5,192 bases of DNA from Bacteroidales bacterium (GTDB taxonomy: Bacteria > Bacteroidota > Bacteroidia > Bacteroidales > JAADJA01): assembly GCA_029934735.1 (NCBI GenBank), contig JAOZLR010000203.1:1-5192 (forward strand). The letters run 5' to 3'. The position numbers and the translations under genes are program-made. The notes beneath the pieces are model-generated. The model worked only from the letters and a program-made list of their open reading frames with translations, was not told where the DNA came from and did not search any database. Below are positions 1-5,192 of this stretch, piece after piece; the first letter of the stretch is position 1; every line of letters starts with the position of its first letter.

Positions 1-593
1 TTCCATTTGAATTATCAGCCCAGGGTAAATTTGAGATAACTCCTTTTGCTGGCTATATGTTTGGAGGACGCATAAGGTTTTATGAAGGTGACTTACGGGT
101 AGAGGATAATGTCAATTATGGTGTAGCGTTTAGTACTGAAATAAGGCCGGATGTCAAATTTGAGTTGTCATGGAGCCAGATGCAGTCGAGTGCCAGCTTC
201 AAACCTATTTATGGGTATGATGACCTTAAGAGGTCGTTCGATGTTAATGTTAACTATTTTCAGGCCGGAGGCATCTGGGAAATGGATAAAGGGAAGCTTC
301 GCCCATATGGGCTTTTTTCACTTGGAGCCACATGGTTTGATGCAAAGGACAGTACAATTGAGGATGACTGGCGTTTTTCCATCGCTCTTGGTGGTGGTGC
401 AAAGATATGGCTGTCAGACCGTATCGGCATCAGGCTTCAGGGAAGATTCCTGATACCTATGTATTTTAGCGGAGCCGGAATCTTTTGCGGAATAGGTACC
501 GGTGGGTCAGGCTGTGGTGTAAGCGTAGGTACAGGCTCTACTATTTTGCAGGGCGATCTTACCGCTGGTTTGATCTTTGCATTTGGCAAGTAA
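1..593 (+). CDS. Outer-membrane beta-barrel protein, 5'-truncated by the window edge
   Basis: The frame is open from base 3 to the TAA at 591-593. An internal ATG at 57 exists, but the codons before it read PFELSAQGKFEITPFAGY. This looks like the end of a signal peptide (cleavage near SA/Q) followed by the first barrel strand, so the true start lies upstream of the window. About 196 residues are visible. They alternate hydrophobic and polar residues with aromatic girdles (for example YGVAFSTEI, FELSWSQM, YFQAGGIWEM, LRPYGLFSLGATWF), as expected for roughly eight strands of an OmpA/OmpW-like barrel, and end in a strand LTAGLIFAFGK. Near the C-terminus a glycine-rich loop carries two cysteines nine residues apart (codons 486-488 and 513-515). 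I do not recognise a specific family, substrate or partner. The gene converges on the channel gene, with 72 bp between stops and no GC-rich terminator hairpin there. Its GC content appears higher than that of its neighbours. Confidence 0.85.
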   Translation, partial: PFELSAQGKFEITPFAGYMFGGRIRFYEGDLRVEDNVNYGVAFSTEIRPDVKFELSWSQMQSSASFKPIYGYDDLKRSFDVNVNYFQAGGIWEMDKGKLRPYGLFSLGATWFDAKDSTIEDDWRFSIALGGGAKIWLSDRIGIRLQGRFLIPMYFSGAGIFCGIGTGGSGCGVSVGTGSTILQGDLTAGLIFAFGK

Positions 594-665
594 TGCTGAT
601 GAAAAAGGCAATTTATTAGTTACAGAAGAAAACTATAAGTAGGTGAAATGCAAAAGTAATTTGAT

Positions 666-3197
666 CTAAATTTCTTTTGAATCATCATCCTCTCCAATAT
701 CTTTCTTTCTTTTAACAGGTTTTTTACTACCGGAAGTTAAATCTTTCTTGTCATTATTCTTCTTTGTCCAGGGATAAACGGTTGTCTGAACAGTAGGGTC
801 AAAACTTTTAATGTGCAGATCCTGCTGCGGGAATGGAATTTGAATACCTGCATCATTAAGTGCATCATAAATATTCATCGCAACCTCACTTTGAATTGTC
901 ATACCTGTATCAAAAGTAGCCCAGAAGCGTACAGTAAAATTCAGGGAACTATCGCCAAAACCATCAAAAGTTATCCAGGGCTTGGGGTTCGTTAACACAC
1001 TGGGATGCTTACTCGCAACATCATATAATAGCTCCAAAACCTGATGAGGATTAGATCCGTAAGCAGTCCCAACCTTTACAATACGTCTTCGTTTTCTATC
1101 TGATAAAGTCCAGTTAATAACATCATTGGATATCAGATTACTATTCGGTACAATTATTTCGGCTCCATCAAAAGTCTTCACAGTGCTGGCCCGAGCTCCA
1201 ATATTTTTCACGTCTCCCATAAGTGTTCCAACCTCAATAGTGTCTCCTGCCTGAATGGGTCTTTCAAAAGAAAGCACAAGGCCAGAGATGAAGTTGGCAA
1301 CAATATTCTGCAATCCAAAGCCAATACCCACTCCCAGAGCACCTGCTATTAATCCGAACTGTTTAAAATCAACACCGGCTTCCTCTATAGAAATATACAA
1401 CCCATAGGCAATAATAATATAACTTAATACCTTTATAATGGCATCCGGCACACCCCTGGGCAATACAATGCGGGGAAAAACCTCTTCCCTAAGAATAATT
1501 GTAATAACTTTGGACAAGGTAAATGTTATGATTAACATCAGAAAGAAAGTTATAATCGCTCCAAATGAAATTGAAACAGGACCAATATCCCAGGTTGATT
1601 GTAAAGCACTACCAAGCCAGATAATAATAGTATTCCACAATCCAAAATAGCCAAATAATGTCTTAACCCACAGATAAGATAAATAAAAGGTAATAATCTG
1701 ATTAGTTCTCTTTTTTATTAGTTGCAAATGGTTTTTAATTAAATTAACAAAAAGCACTGCTTTAGTGTTGTACACATAGGAAAAAGAGCCCAGGAGAATG
1801 GCATTAACAATATTGAGTATAATTGCAAACAAGAGAGATCCAACAGTAGCTCGTAGTAATAAAACAGATAGATTTAAATACCCGAATATATTTGCAAAAA
1901 CAGAAACAATTACCAATATGATAAAAATATACAATAGGATAAATGCAGCATTTCCCCATTTTCTTCGCTGCTCTTTTTGTATAAACCCCTTGGGATTTGC
2001 TATTAATAAAAAGAGCCACAAAACAATCCCGGACTTAATAAAGTAAAAAATGCGGGAATGAAAACTTGAAATCCCAAAAAACAACTGCGTCTCATCAATT
2101 AGAAATAATAAAACTACAATAAGCAAATAAGGCCTAAGCCTTCTACTGACACTGCTTGAATACAAAATTAAAGCCGGAAATAATAAAAGAATTACTAAAA
2201 ACTGAGTTACCATAAGAGGCCTTTCAGGTGATATCCAGACATTTGCCAATATTGTCAGCAGAAAAGAAGAAGAAATGTAATGACTAAAAATAAGTTTCTG
2301 AGACGAGATTTCGTCATCTTCTATCTCACTTTTCATCAACTTTTTATATGAAAGATAATAAAATAATAGTAATACAATAAAAATGAAAATCATTAATAAA
2401 ACATCACCAAAATTGGCAACGAAATAATCCCAAACGGATTGAATGTTCTTTTTGAGATTTGCTGAAATATTTTCTGAATCTAATCGGTTTTCTTTAAGTG
2501 TATCAGATAAATTCCATATCGCAGGGCTGTTTTGTACGAAATATTGAGATGTCCAGTTAAGTTGCTCTTTGGAAAGACTTTGGATAACATCATTCGAAAG
2601 GCTCATTAAGCTAACAATATTATTTTGTATTTTAACATTCTGATTCTGTACCTGTTTTACCTTATCTTCGGTTACTTTAAGTACTTGCACAACATCGTTA
2701 ACCCACTTAAGAGTTTCGGCAGGACCTTTATTATCTTTGATACTTTTGTATGTAAACTGCCAGGTTTTCTTAGTTACATCAAGATATTCAAAATCATTTT
2801 CAAGCTTTTTGGTTATGTCAGATGCTGTTTCCTGATTGGATTTAAGCATCTCAATATGCTTACCCCATTCAGTTATCAAATCCTCAATTTCCATCTGCGA
2901 GTAATTCTCCACATTCTGGAGTACTTTGTCTCTTTCCTTTCCAAATAAGGTAGTTTCTACAGTTATTACCGAATCAATTTTATCCAGTTCATTGGTTATC
3001 TCAAGATATCTTTCTATTTCATTTACTCTTTTGTTGACTTCTTCACTCTGTGGAGTTATTTCAGATTGCCGCAAAGGCTTTATCTCAACAGTATCACCTG
3101 ATAAAAGAACTATTTTATTCTCAGGAAGCTGAGAAAAAACAGAAATTGAAAATAATAATAATAGCAGAGAAAATGTAATTTGTATTCTTTTTGTCAT
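666..3197 (-). CDS. MscK/KefA-type mechanosensitive ion channel (MscS superfamily)
   Basis: This is an inner-membrane channel of 843 residues that should open under membrane tension and release solutes on hypo-osmotic shock. Residues 1-23 form a signal peptide (MTKRIQ, a leucine run, then SVFSQ). Residues 24-255 are a polar, helical, probably periplasmic region rich in coiled-coil-like heptads. About 11 hydrophobic segments follow between residues 265 and 645. The last is the pore helix, with the GALGVGIGFGLQN motif and ANFISGLVLSFERP. After it come the MscS beta domain (GDTIEVG, GDVKNIGARAST, DGAEIIVPNSNLI near 684, NWTLSD) and the alpha/beta C-terminal domain, then a charged tail from about 811 rich in K, D and E. 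The pore and beta motifs are diagnostic. The length and 11-segment layout match MscK/MscM-type members rather than the 3-segment MscS. The start is chosen at ATG 3197. An in-frame TTG at 3209 would add MFEI before the signal peptide and shorten the leader further. It is transcribed divergently from the DUF481 gene. Confidence 0.93.
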   Translation of the reverse strand: MTKRIQITFSLLLLLFSISVFSQLPENKIVLLSGDTVEIKPLRQSEITPQSEEVNKRVNEIERYLEITNELDKIDSVITVETTLFGKERDKVLQNVENYSQMEIEDLITEWGKHIEMLKSNQETASDITKKLENDFEYLDVTKKTWQFTYKSIKDNKGPAETLKWVNDVVQVLKVTEDKVKQVQNQNVKIQNNIVSLMSLSNDVIQSLSKEQLNWTSQYFVQNSPAIWNLSDTLKENRLDSENISANLKKNIQSVWDYFVANFGDVLLMIFIFIVLLLFYYLSYKKLMKSEIEDDEISSQKLIFSHYISSSFLLTILANVWISPERPLMVTQFLVILLLFPALILYSSSVSRRLRPYLLIVVLLFLIDETQLFFGISSFHSRIFYFIKSGIVLWLFLLIANPKGFIQKEQRRKWGNAAFILLYIFIILVIVSVFANIFGYLNLSVLLLRATVGSLLFAIILNIVNAILLGSFSYVYNTKAVLFVNLIKNHLQLIKKRTNQIITFYLSYLWVKTLFGYFGLWNTIIIWLGSALQSTWDIGPVSISFGAIITFFLMLIITFTLSKVITIILREEVFPRIVLPRGVPDAIIKVLSYIIIAYGLYISIEEAGVDFKQFGLIAGALGVGIGFGLQNIVANFISGLVLSFERPIQAGDTIEVGTLMGDVKNIGARASTVKTFDGAEIIVPNSNLISNDVINWTLSDRKRRRIVKVGTAYGSNPHQVLELLYDVASKHPSVLTNPKPWITFDGFGDSSLNFTVRFWATFDTGMTIQSEVAMNIYDALNDAGIQIPFPQQDLHIKSFDPTVQTTVYPWTKKNNDKKDLTSGSKKPVKRKKDIGEDDDSKEI

Positions 3198-3220
3198 AAT
3201 TTCAAACAATTTTTCGATAG

Positions 3221-3228
3221 CGAAATTA
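3221..3228 (-). promoter_or_regulatory. Possible -7 box of the channel gene
   Basis: On the minus strand this reads TAATTTCG, seven of eight positions of the Bacteroidota TAnnTTTG box. It lies 23 bases upstream of the ATG at 3197, which would give a short leader. It would leave almost none for the alternative TTG at 3209, a small argument for the ATG. The nearest upstream TTG (3252-3254) is farther away than the usual spacing, so the -33 element is not convincing. Confidence 0.25.
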
Positions 3229-3244
3229 TAAATAAATTATTAAT

Positions 3245-3255
3245 ATTGTCACAAT
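3245..3255. promoter_or_regulatory. Perfect 11-bp palindrome, candidate operator
   Basis: ATTGTcACAAT is a perfect inverted repeat of 5-bp arms around one base, inside the 101-bp region between two divergent genes. It lies directly upstream of the TATCTTTG box of the DUF481 gene and 48 bases upstream of the channel ATG. It could therefore bind a dimeric regulator acting on either or both promoters. AT-rich DNA produces such repeats by chance, and no second copy was noticed, so the operator role is inference. Confidence 0.3.
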
Positions 3256-3258
3256 TAT

Positions 3259-3266
3259 TATCTTTG
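3259..3266 (+). promoter_or_regulatory. -7 promoter box for the DUF481 gene
   Basis: TATCTTTG matches the Bacteroidota consensus TAnnTTTG exactly. It sits 32 bases before the TTG start at 3299, so transcription would begin near 3272-3274 and leave a leader of about 25 bases. No TTTG is found at the expected -33 distance (about 3236-3239 reads ATTA), so either the promoter is weak or it depends on an activator. Confidence 0.45.
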
Positions 3267-3298
3267 CGGTCTATCTTTTAGAAACAAGCTAAAGTTAA

Positions 3299-4357
3299 TT
3301 GCATTGCAAACTTAGTGATTTAATATTGGAAAATCCAGGAAAAATAGGTCTTTTTATTCTTTTTGTTTTGATAGTAACTTCAGGTTACGGTCAAAAAAAT
3401 GACACACTTTACTTCCTTAATGGAGATAAAGTAACAGGCGAAATTAGGAGCTTCAGGTATGGATACTTCACATTTAAGACCAGTGCGATGAGTACCATAC
3501 ATGTGAAATTTGATAAACTATCCACAATTTACTCAGGTAAAACTTTTGAAATTGTTTTGGATCATAGAAACAGGATATTTGGATCCATAGACACTTCATT
3601 CATTCTCAGCACCGTTAATATTGTTATAATCAACGGACGGAAATTAAAATATCTCTCAAGTATTGTAGAGATGACCCCAATAAAAAATAAACTCTGGCAT
3701 CGCTTTAGCGGAAATATTGATTTTGGATATACTTACACAAAATCCACAAAAATATCACAGGGTAGTTTTAGCGGTCTTCTTGAATACAGGCAAAAGGATT
3801 ATTCTGCCAAACTTAATACCAGTGCTCTTCTTTCCTCAGAATCAGGTACAGAAATTAGCAGGAAGGATAATATTGATCTAACAGTATTACGATATTTAAA
3901 AAAAAGATGGTTTGTTACTGGTTTGGCCGGTGCAGAACAAAACACAGAGTTGGGTCTTGATTTACGGGTTAAGGGTATTCTGGGATTTGGTAAAGACCTA
4001 ATCCATACGAAAACAAATCAATTATTGGGCTCTTTGGGAGTATCGGTTAACCAGGAGCGAGCTGTTGATTCTACTATAAATACTATAAACACAGAGGGTG
4101 TTATGACCATTTACTATAAACTGTTTATAATCAGTATTCCTAAAATAAGTATTACATCCGGTTTTACGGCCTATCCCAGTTTTACGGTTAAAGACAGATG
4201 GAGAGTTTCGTATAACATTAAAGCCAGTACGGAAATTATTTCAAATTTTGTTATTAGCCTTTCAATGGACTATAGTTACGACAGTAAACCTCCATCTGCA
4301 TCATCCTCAACCAACGACTTAAATTTTTCCACATCAATAGGATATAGTTTTTACTAA
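3299..4357 (+). CDS. DUF481-type outer-membrane protein (YdiY-like)
   Basis: This is a 352-residue exported protein of unknown function. A hydrophobic signal segment (GLFILFVLIVTSGYGQ, about residues 17-32) is followed by DTLYFLNGDKVTGEIRSF (35-52). That resembles the N-terminal NGD.vtGei motif of DUF481 proteins, which precedes a small beta-rich domain. From about residue 133 to the end the sequence shows alternating amphipathic strands (FSGNIDFGYTYTKS, FSGLLEYRQ, NIDLTVLRYL, FSTSIGYSFY). It ends in an aromatic residue, as outer-membrane barrels recognised by the BAM machinery do. No in-frame ATG exists ahead of the signal peptide, and a TAA lies immediately upstream of 3299. Initiation must therefore be non-ATG: TTG at 3299, or TTG at 3326, which gives a more typical n-region MENPGK. 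The gene is divergent from the channel gene and ends one base from the convergent barrel gene. The family assignment rests on motif memory, so it is moderately sure; the outer-membrane location is well supported. Confidence 0.85.
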   Translation: MHCKLSDLILENPGKIGLFILFVLIVTSGYGQKNDTLYFLNGDKVTGEIRSFRYGYFTFKTSAMSTIHVKFDKLSTIYSGKTFEIVLDHRNRIFGSIDTSFILSTVNIVIINGRKLKYLSSIVEMTPIKNKLWHRFSGNIDFGYTYTKSTKISQGSFSGLLEYRQKDYSAKLNTSALLSSESGTEISRKDNIDLTVLRYLKKRWFVTGLAGAEQNTELGLDLRVKGILGFGKDLIHTKTNQLLGSLGVSVNQERAVDSTINTINTEGVMTIYYKLFIISIPKISITSGFTAYPSFTVKDRWRVSYNIKASTEIISNFVISLSMDYSYDSKPPSASSSTNDLNFSTSIGYSFY

Positions 4358-4358
4358 A

Positions 4359-4991
4359 TTAGAATCCTACTCCAACACCAACACTGTACATTGGCTCCCA
4401 ACTTCCGTAGGGAGAATTTGAATCCTGAAGCACATCAAAAAGAATCTGTAAGTTTAACCAGGCATTTCCACCTAATTTTTGGCTGTAGCCTGCCCCAAGA
4501 TAAAGAAACGGAACCCAAACACGGCTTGCATCTCCAAGATAATAATCCCAAATATCATAATTTATTTGCGCATATTCGGCATGGACATACAACTGGGGAA
4601 TGATCCTGTATCTCGCGAATAAACCGCCTCCGTAGCTTGAAGATTCGTATGTACTGGCATATCTTTTATCCTTCACATATTCATAATAAATTTTAATGCC
4701 ACCGGAGAGCTTAGGAGTAAATTTGTAGCCCAAAATCGGATAAAGAGATATTCTGGTATAGCTACCGAACATAAATCCAATGCTACCTCCAACATAAACT
4801 TTGTTGCCCTTATTTTCCTTTTGCTTCTTGGGCTTCTCCTGCTTTTCCTGATTTACAGGTGGTGCAACAGATTGAGTAGTGTCAATAACAGTTTGTTGAT
4901 TTGCAGCTTTTGTTGTGTCTGGCTCAATCTGTGAAAAAGAGACGAAGGCAGTAAAAAGTAGAATCGTTAATGTGATAACTGATTTTTTCAT
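4359..4991 (-). CDS. Small outer-membrane beta-barrel protein with charged N-terminal linker
   Basis: This is a 210-residue protein starting at ATG 4991. Residues 1-20 are a clear signal peptide (MKKSVITLTI, then FVSFS before Q21). Residues 21-64 form a low-complexity segment rich in T, Q, K, E and P (core QEKQEKPKKQKENKGNK) that is likely disordered in the periplasm. Residues 65-210 are a compact barrel of about eight strands: VYVGGSIGFMFGSYTRISLY, PILGYKFTPKLSGGIKIYYEY, YGGGLFARYRIIPQLYVHAEY, VPFLYLGAGYSQKLG, AWLNLQILFDVL, and a terminal MYSVGVGVGF. The final phenylalanine and alternating pattern form a typical BAM beta-signal. The barrel resembles the small porin-like proteins common in Bacteroidota. 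No function, ligand or enzyme activity can be read from it. It lies downstream of the tRNA-Asp on the same strand but behind that gene's strong terminator, so it should have its own promoter in the 38 bases between. Its start has no Shine-Dalgarno site, only an AT-rich leader. Confidence 0.9.
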   Translation of the reverse strand: MKKSVITLTILLFTAFVSFSQIEPDTTKAANQQTVIDTTQSVAPPVNQEKQEKPKKQKENKGNKVYVGGSIGFMFGSYTRISLYPILGYKFTPKLSGGIKIYYEYVKDKRYASTYESSSYGGGLFARYRIIPQLYVHAEYAQINYDIWDYYLGDASRVWVPFLYLGAGYSQKLGGNAWLNLQILFDVLQDSNSPYGSWEPMYSVGVGVGF

Positions 4992-5029
4992 TTGAGGTAT
5001 GGTTTAAATTAATACTAAAAATTCTGTGC

Positions 5030-5060
5030 AAAAAAAAAGGCTCTCAAATACGAGAGCCTT
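5030..5060 (-). terminator. Intrinsic terminator of the tRNA-Asp gene
   Basis: Read on the minus strand, a perfect 9-bp stem AAGGCTCTC / GAGAGCCTT (5060-5052 with 5045-5037) closes a 6-base loop. It is followed by an unbroken run of nine T (5038-5030, the first two shared with the stem). It begins 5 bases after the tRNA 3' end, so it ends that transcript and separates it from the downstream barrel gene. Confidence 0.93.
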
Positions 5061-5065
5061 GTAAG

Positions 5066-5139
5066 CGGTCACGACGAGACTCGAACTCGCGACCTCCGGC
5101 GTGACAGGCCGGCATTCTAACCAACTGAACTACGTGACC
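5066..5139 (-). tRNA. tRNA-Asp (anticodon GTC)
   Basis: The 74 bases fold into a complete cloverleaf. The acceptor arm is GGTCACG / CGTGACC and the D stem is GTTC / GAAT with one G-T wobble. The anticodon stem is CCGGC / GCCGG around the loop CTGTCAC, and the T stem GCGAG / CTCGT has one wobble and the loop TTCGAGT. The anticodon GTC at 5105-5103 reads GAC and GAU codons. The discriminator base is G, as expected for aspartate. CCA is not encoded; the next bases are CTTAC, so the 3' end must be added after transcription. It is transcribed alone as far as the window shows, from a TAnnTTTG box upstream to a strong terminator downstream. Confidence 0.97.
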
Positions 5140-5173
5140 ATTATTTTACAGAACTTCCCGTAAAAACGGAGTG

Positions 5174-5181
5174 CAAAAGTA
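5174..5181 (-). promoter_or_regulatory. -7 promoter box for tRNA-Asp
   Basis: On the minus strand TACTTTTG matches TAnnTTTG exactly. It lies 34 bases upstream of the mature tRNA 5' end, giving a precursor leader of about 25-30 bases to be removed by RNase P. The -33 element would fall beyond the right edge of the window, so it cannot be checked here. Confidence 0.5.
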
Positions 5182-5192
5182 AATAAACTTTT

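Noticed and set aside
151..453. 100-residue open frame overlapping the first barrel gene in another frame
   Set aside because: It shows no protein-like pattern, and the overlapping barrel frame has clear amphipathic strand periodicity.
649..659. TGCAAAAGTAA, identical to the tRNA promoter region at 5172-5182, so a TACTTTTG box on the minus strand pointing into the 3' end of the first barrel gene
   Set aside because: It lies downstream of the channel gene's stop, no gene or RNA structure follows it on that strand, and an 8-base degenerate box is expected by chance in AT-rich DNA. An antisense transcript is possible but unsupported.
658..672. AATTT-gatct-AAATT inverted repeat between the convergent first barrel and channel genes
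   Set aside because: The stem is only 5 bp of A-T pairs with no T run, too weak to call a terminator.
2625..2948. 107-residue plus-strand open frame, the longest of several frames opposite the channel gene
   Set aside because: It is a shadow of the channel's coding strand: phenylalanine- and isoleucine-rich with no recognisable motif and no promoter, while the opposite frame carries clear MscS family sequence.
5158..5169. CCGTaaaaACGG small inverted repeat upstream of the tRNA
   Set aside because: It is four base pairs long, inside the likely tRNA precursor leader, and has no T run; it may be chance.

Overview
The window looks like a piece of a Bacteroidota chromosome. The base composition is AT-rich and start codons lack recognisable Shine-Dalgarno sites. 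Promoter-like boxes fit the Bacteroidota -7 consensus TAnnTTTG, and several short secreted proteins look like outer-membrane beta-barrels with a cleavage site ending in ...SQ or ...AQ. The genus cannot be fixed from this sequence alone.

Layout, left to right. (1) The 3' part of an outer-membrane beta-barrel gene on the plus strand (1-593); its reading frame runs off the left edge inside the signal peptide. (2) A convergent minus-strand gene (666-3197) for a large MscK/KefA-type mechanosensitive channel of the MscS superfamily, with a periplasmic coiled-coil region, about 11 membrane segments and a lysine-rich cytoplasmic tail. (3) A 101-bp divergent intergenic region (3198-3298) with a TAnnTTTG-type box and an 11-bp palindrome. 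(4) A plus-strand DUF481-type outer-membrane protein (3299-4357), probably starting at TTG. (5) A minus-strand small outer-membrane barrel with a charged linker (4359-4991), convergent with the DUF481 gene and separated from it by one base. (6) A tRNA-Asp(GTC) on the minus strand (5066-5139) with a promoter box upstream and a strong intrinsic terminator downstream. No stretch longer than 300 bases lacks a gene.

All four protein genes encode envelope proteins: one inner-membrane osmotic safety valve and three predicted outer-membrane barrels. They alternate in strand, so this is a neighbourhood of single-gene units rather than an operon. The only plausible shared control is the divergent promoter region between the channel and the DUF481 gene. 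I see no mobile element, CRISPR array, defence system, riboswitch or clearly new multi-gene system. The points most worth a second look are the divergent palindrome, the two-cysteine glycine-rich loop in the first barrel, that gene's higher GC content, and the pore-helix substitution in the channel.
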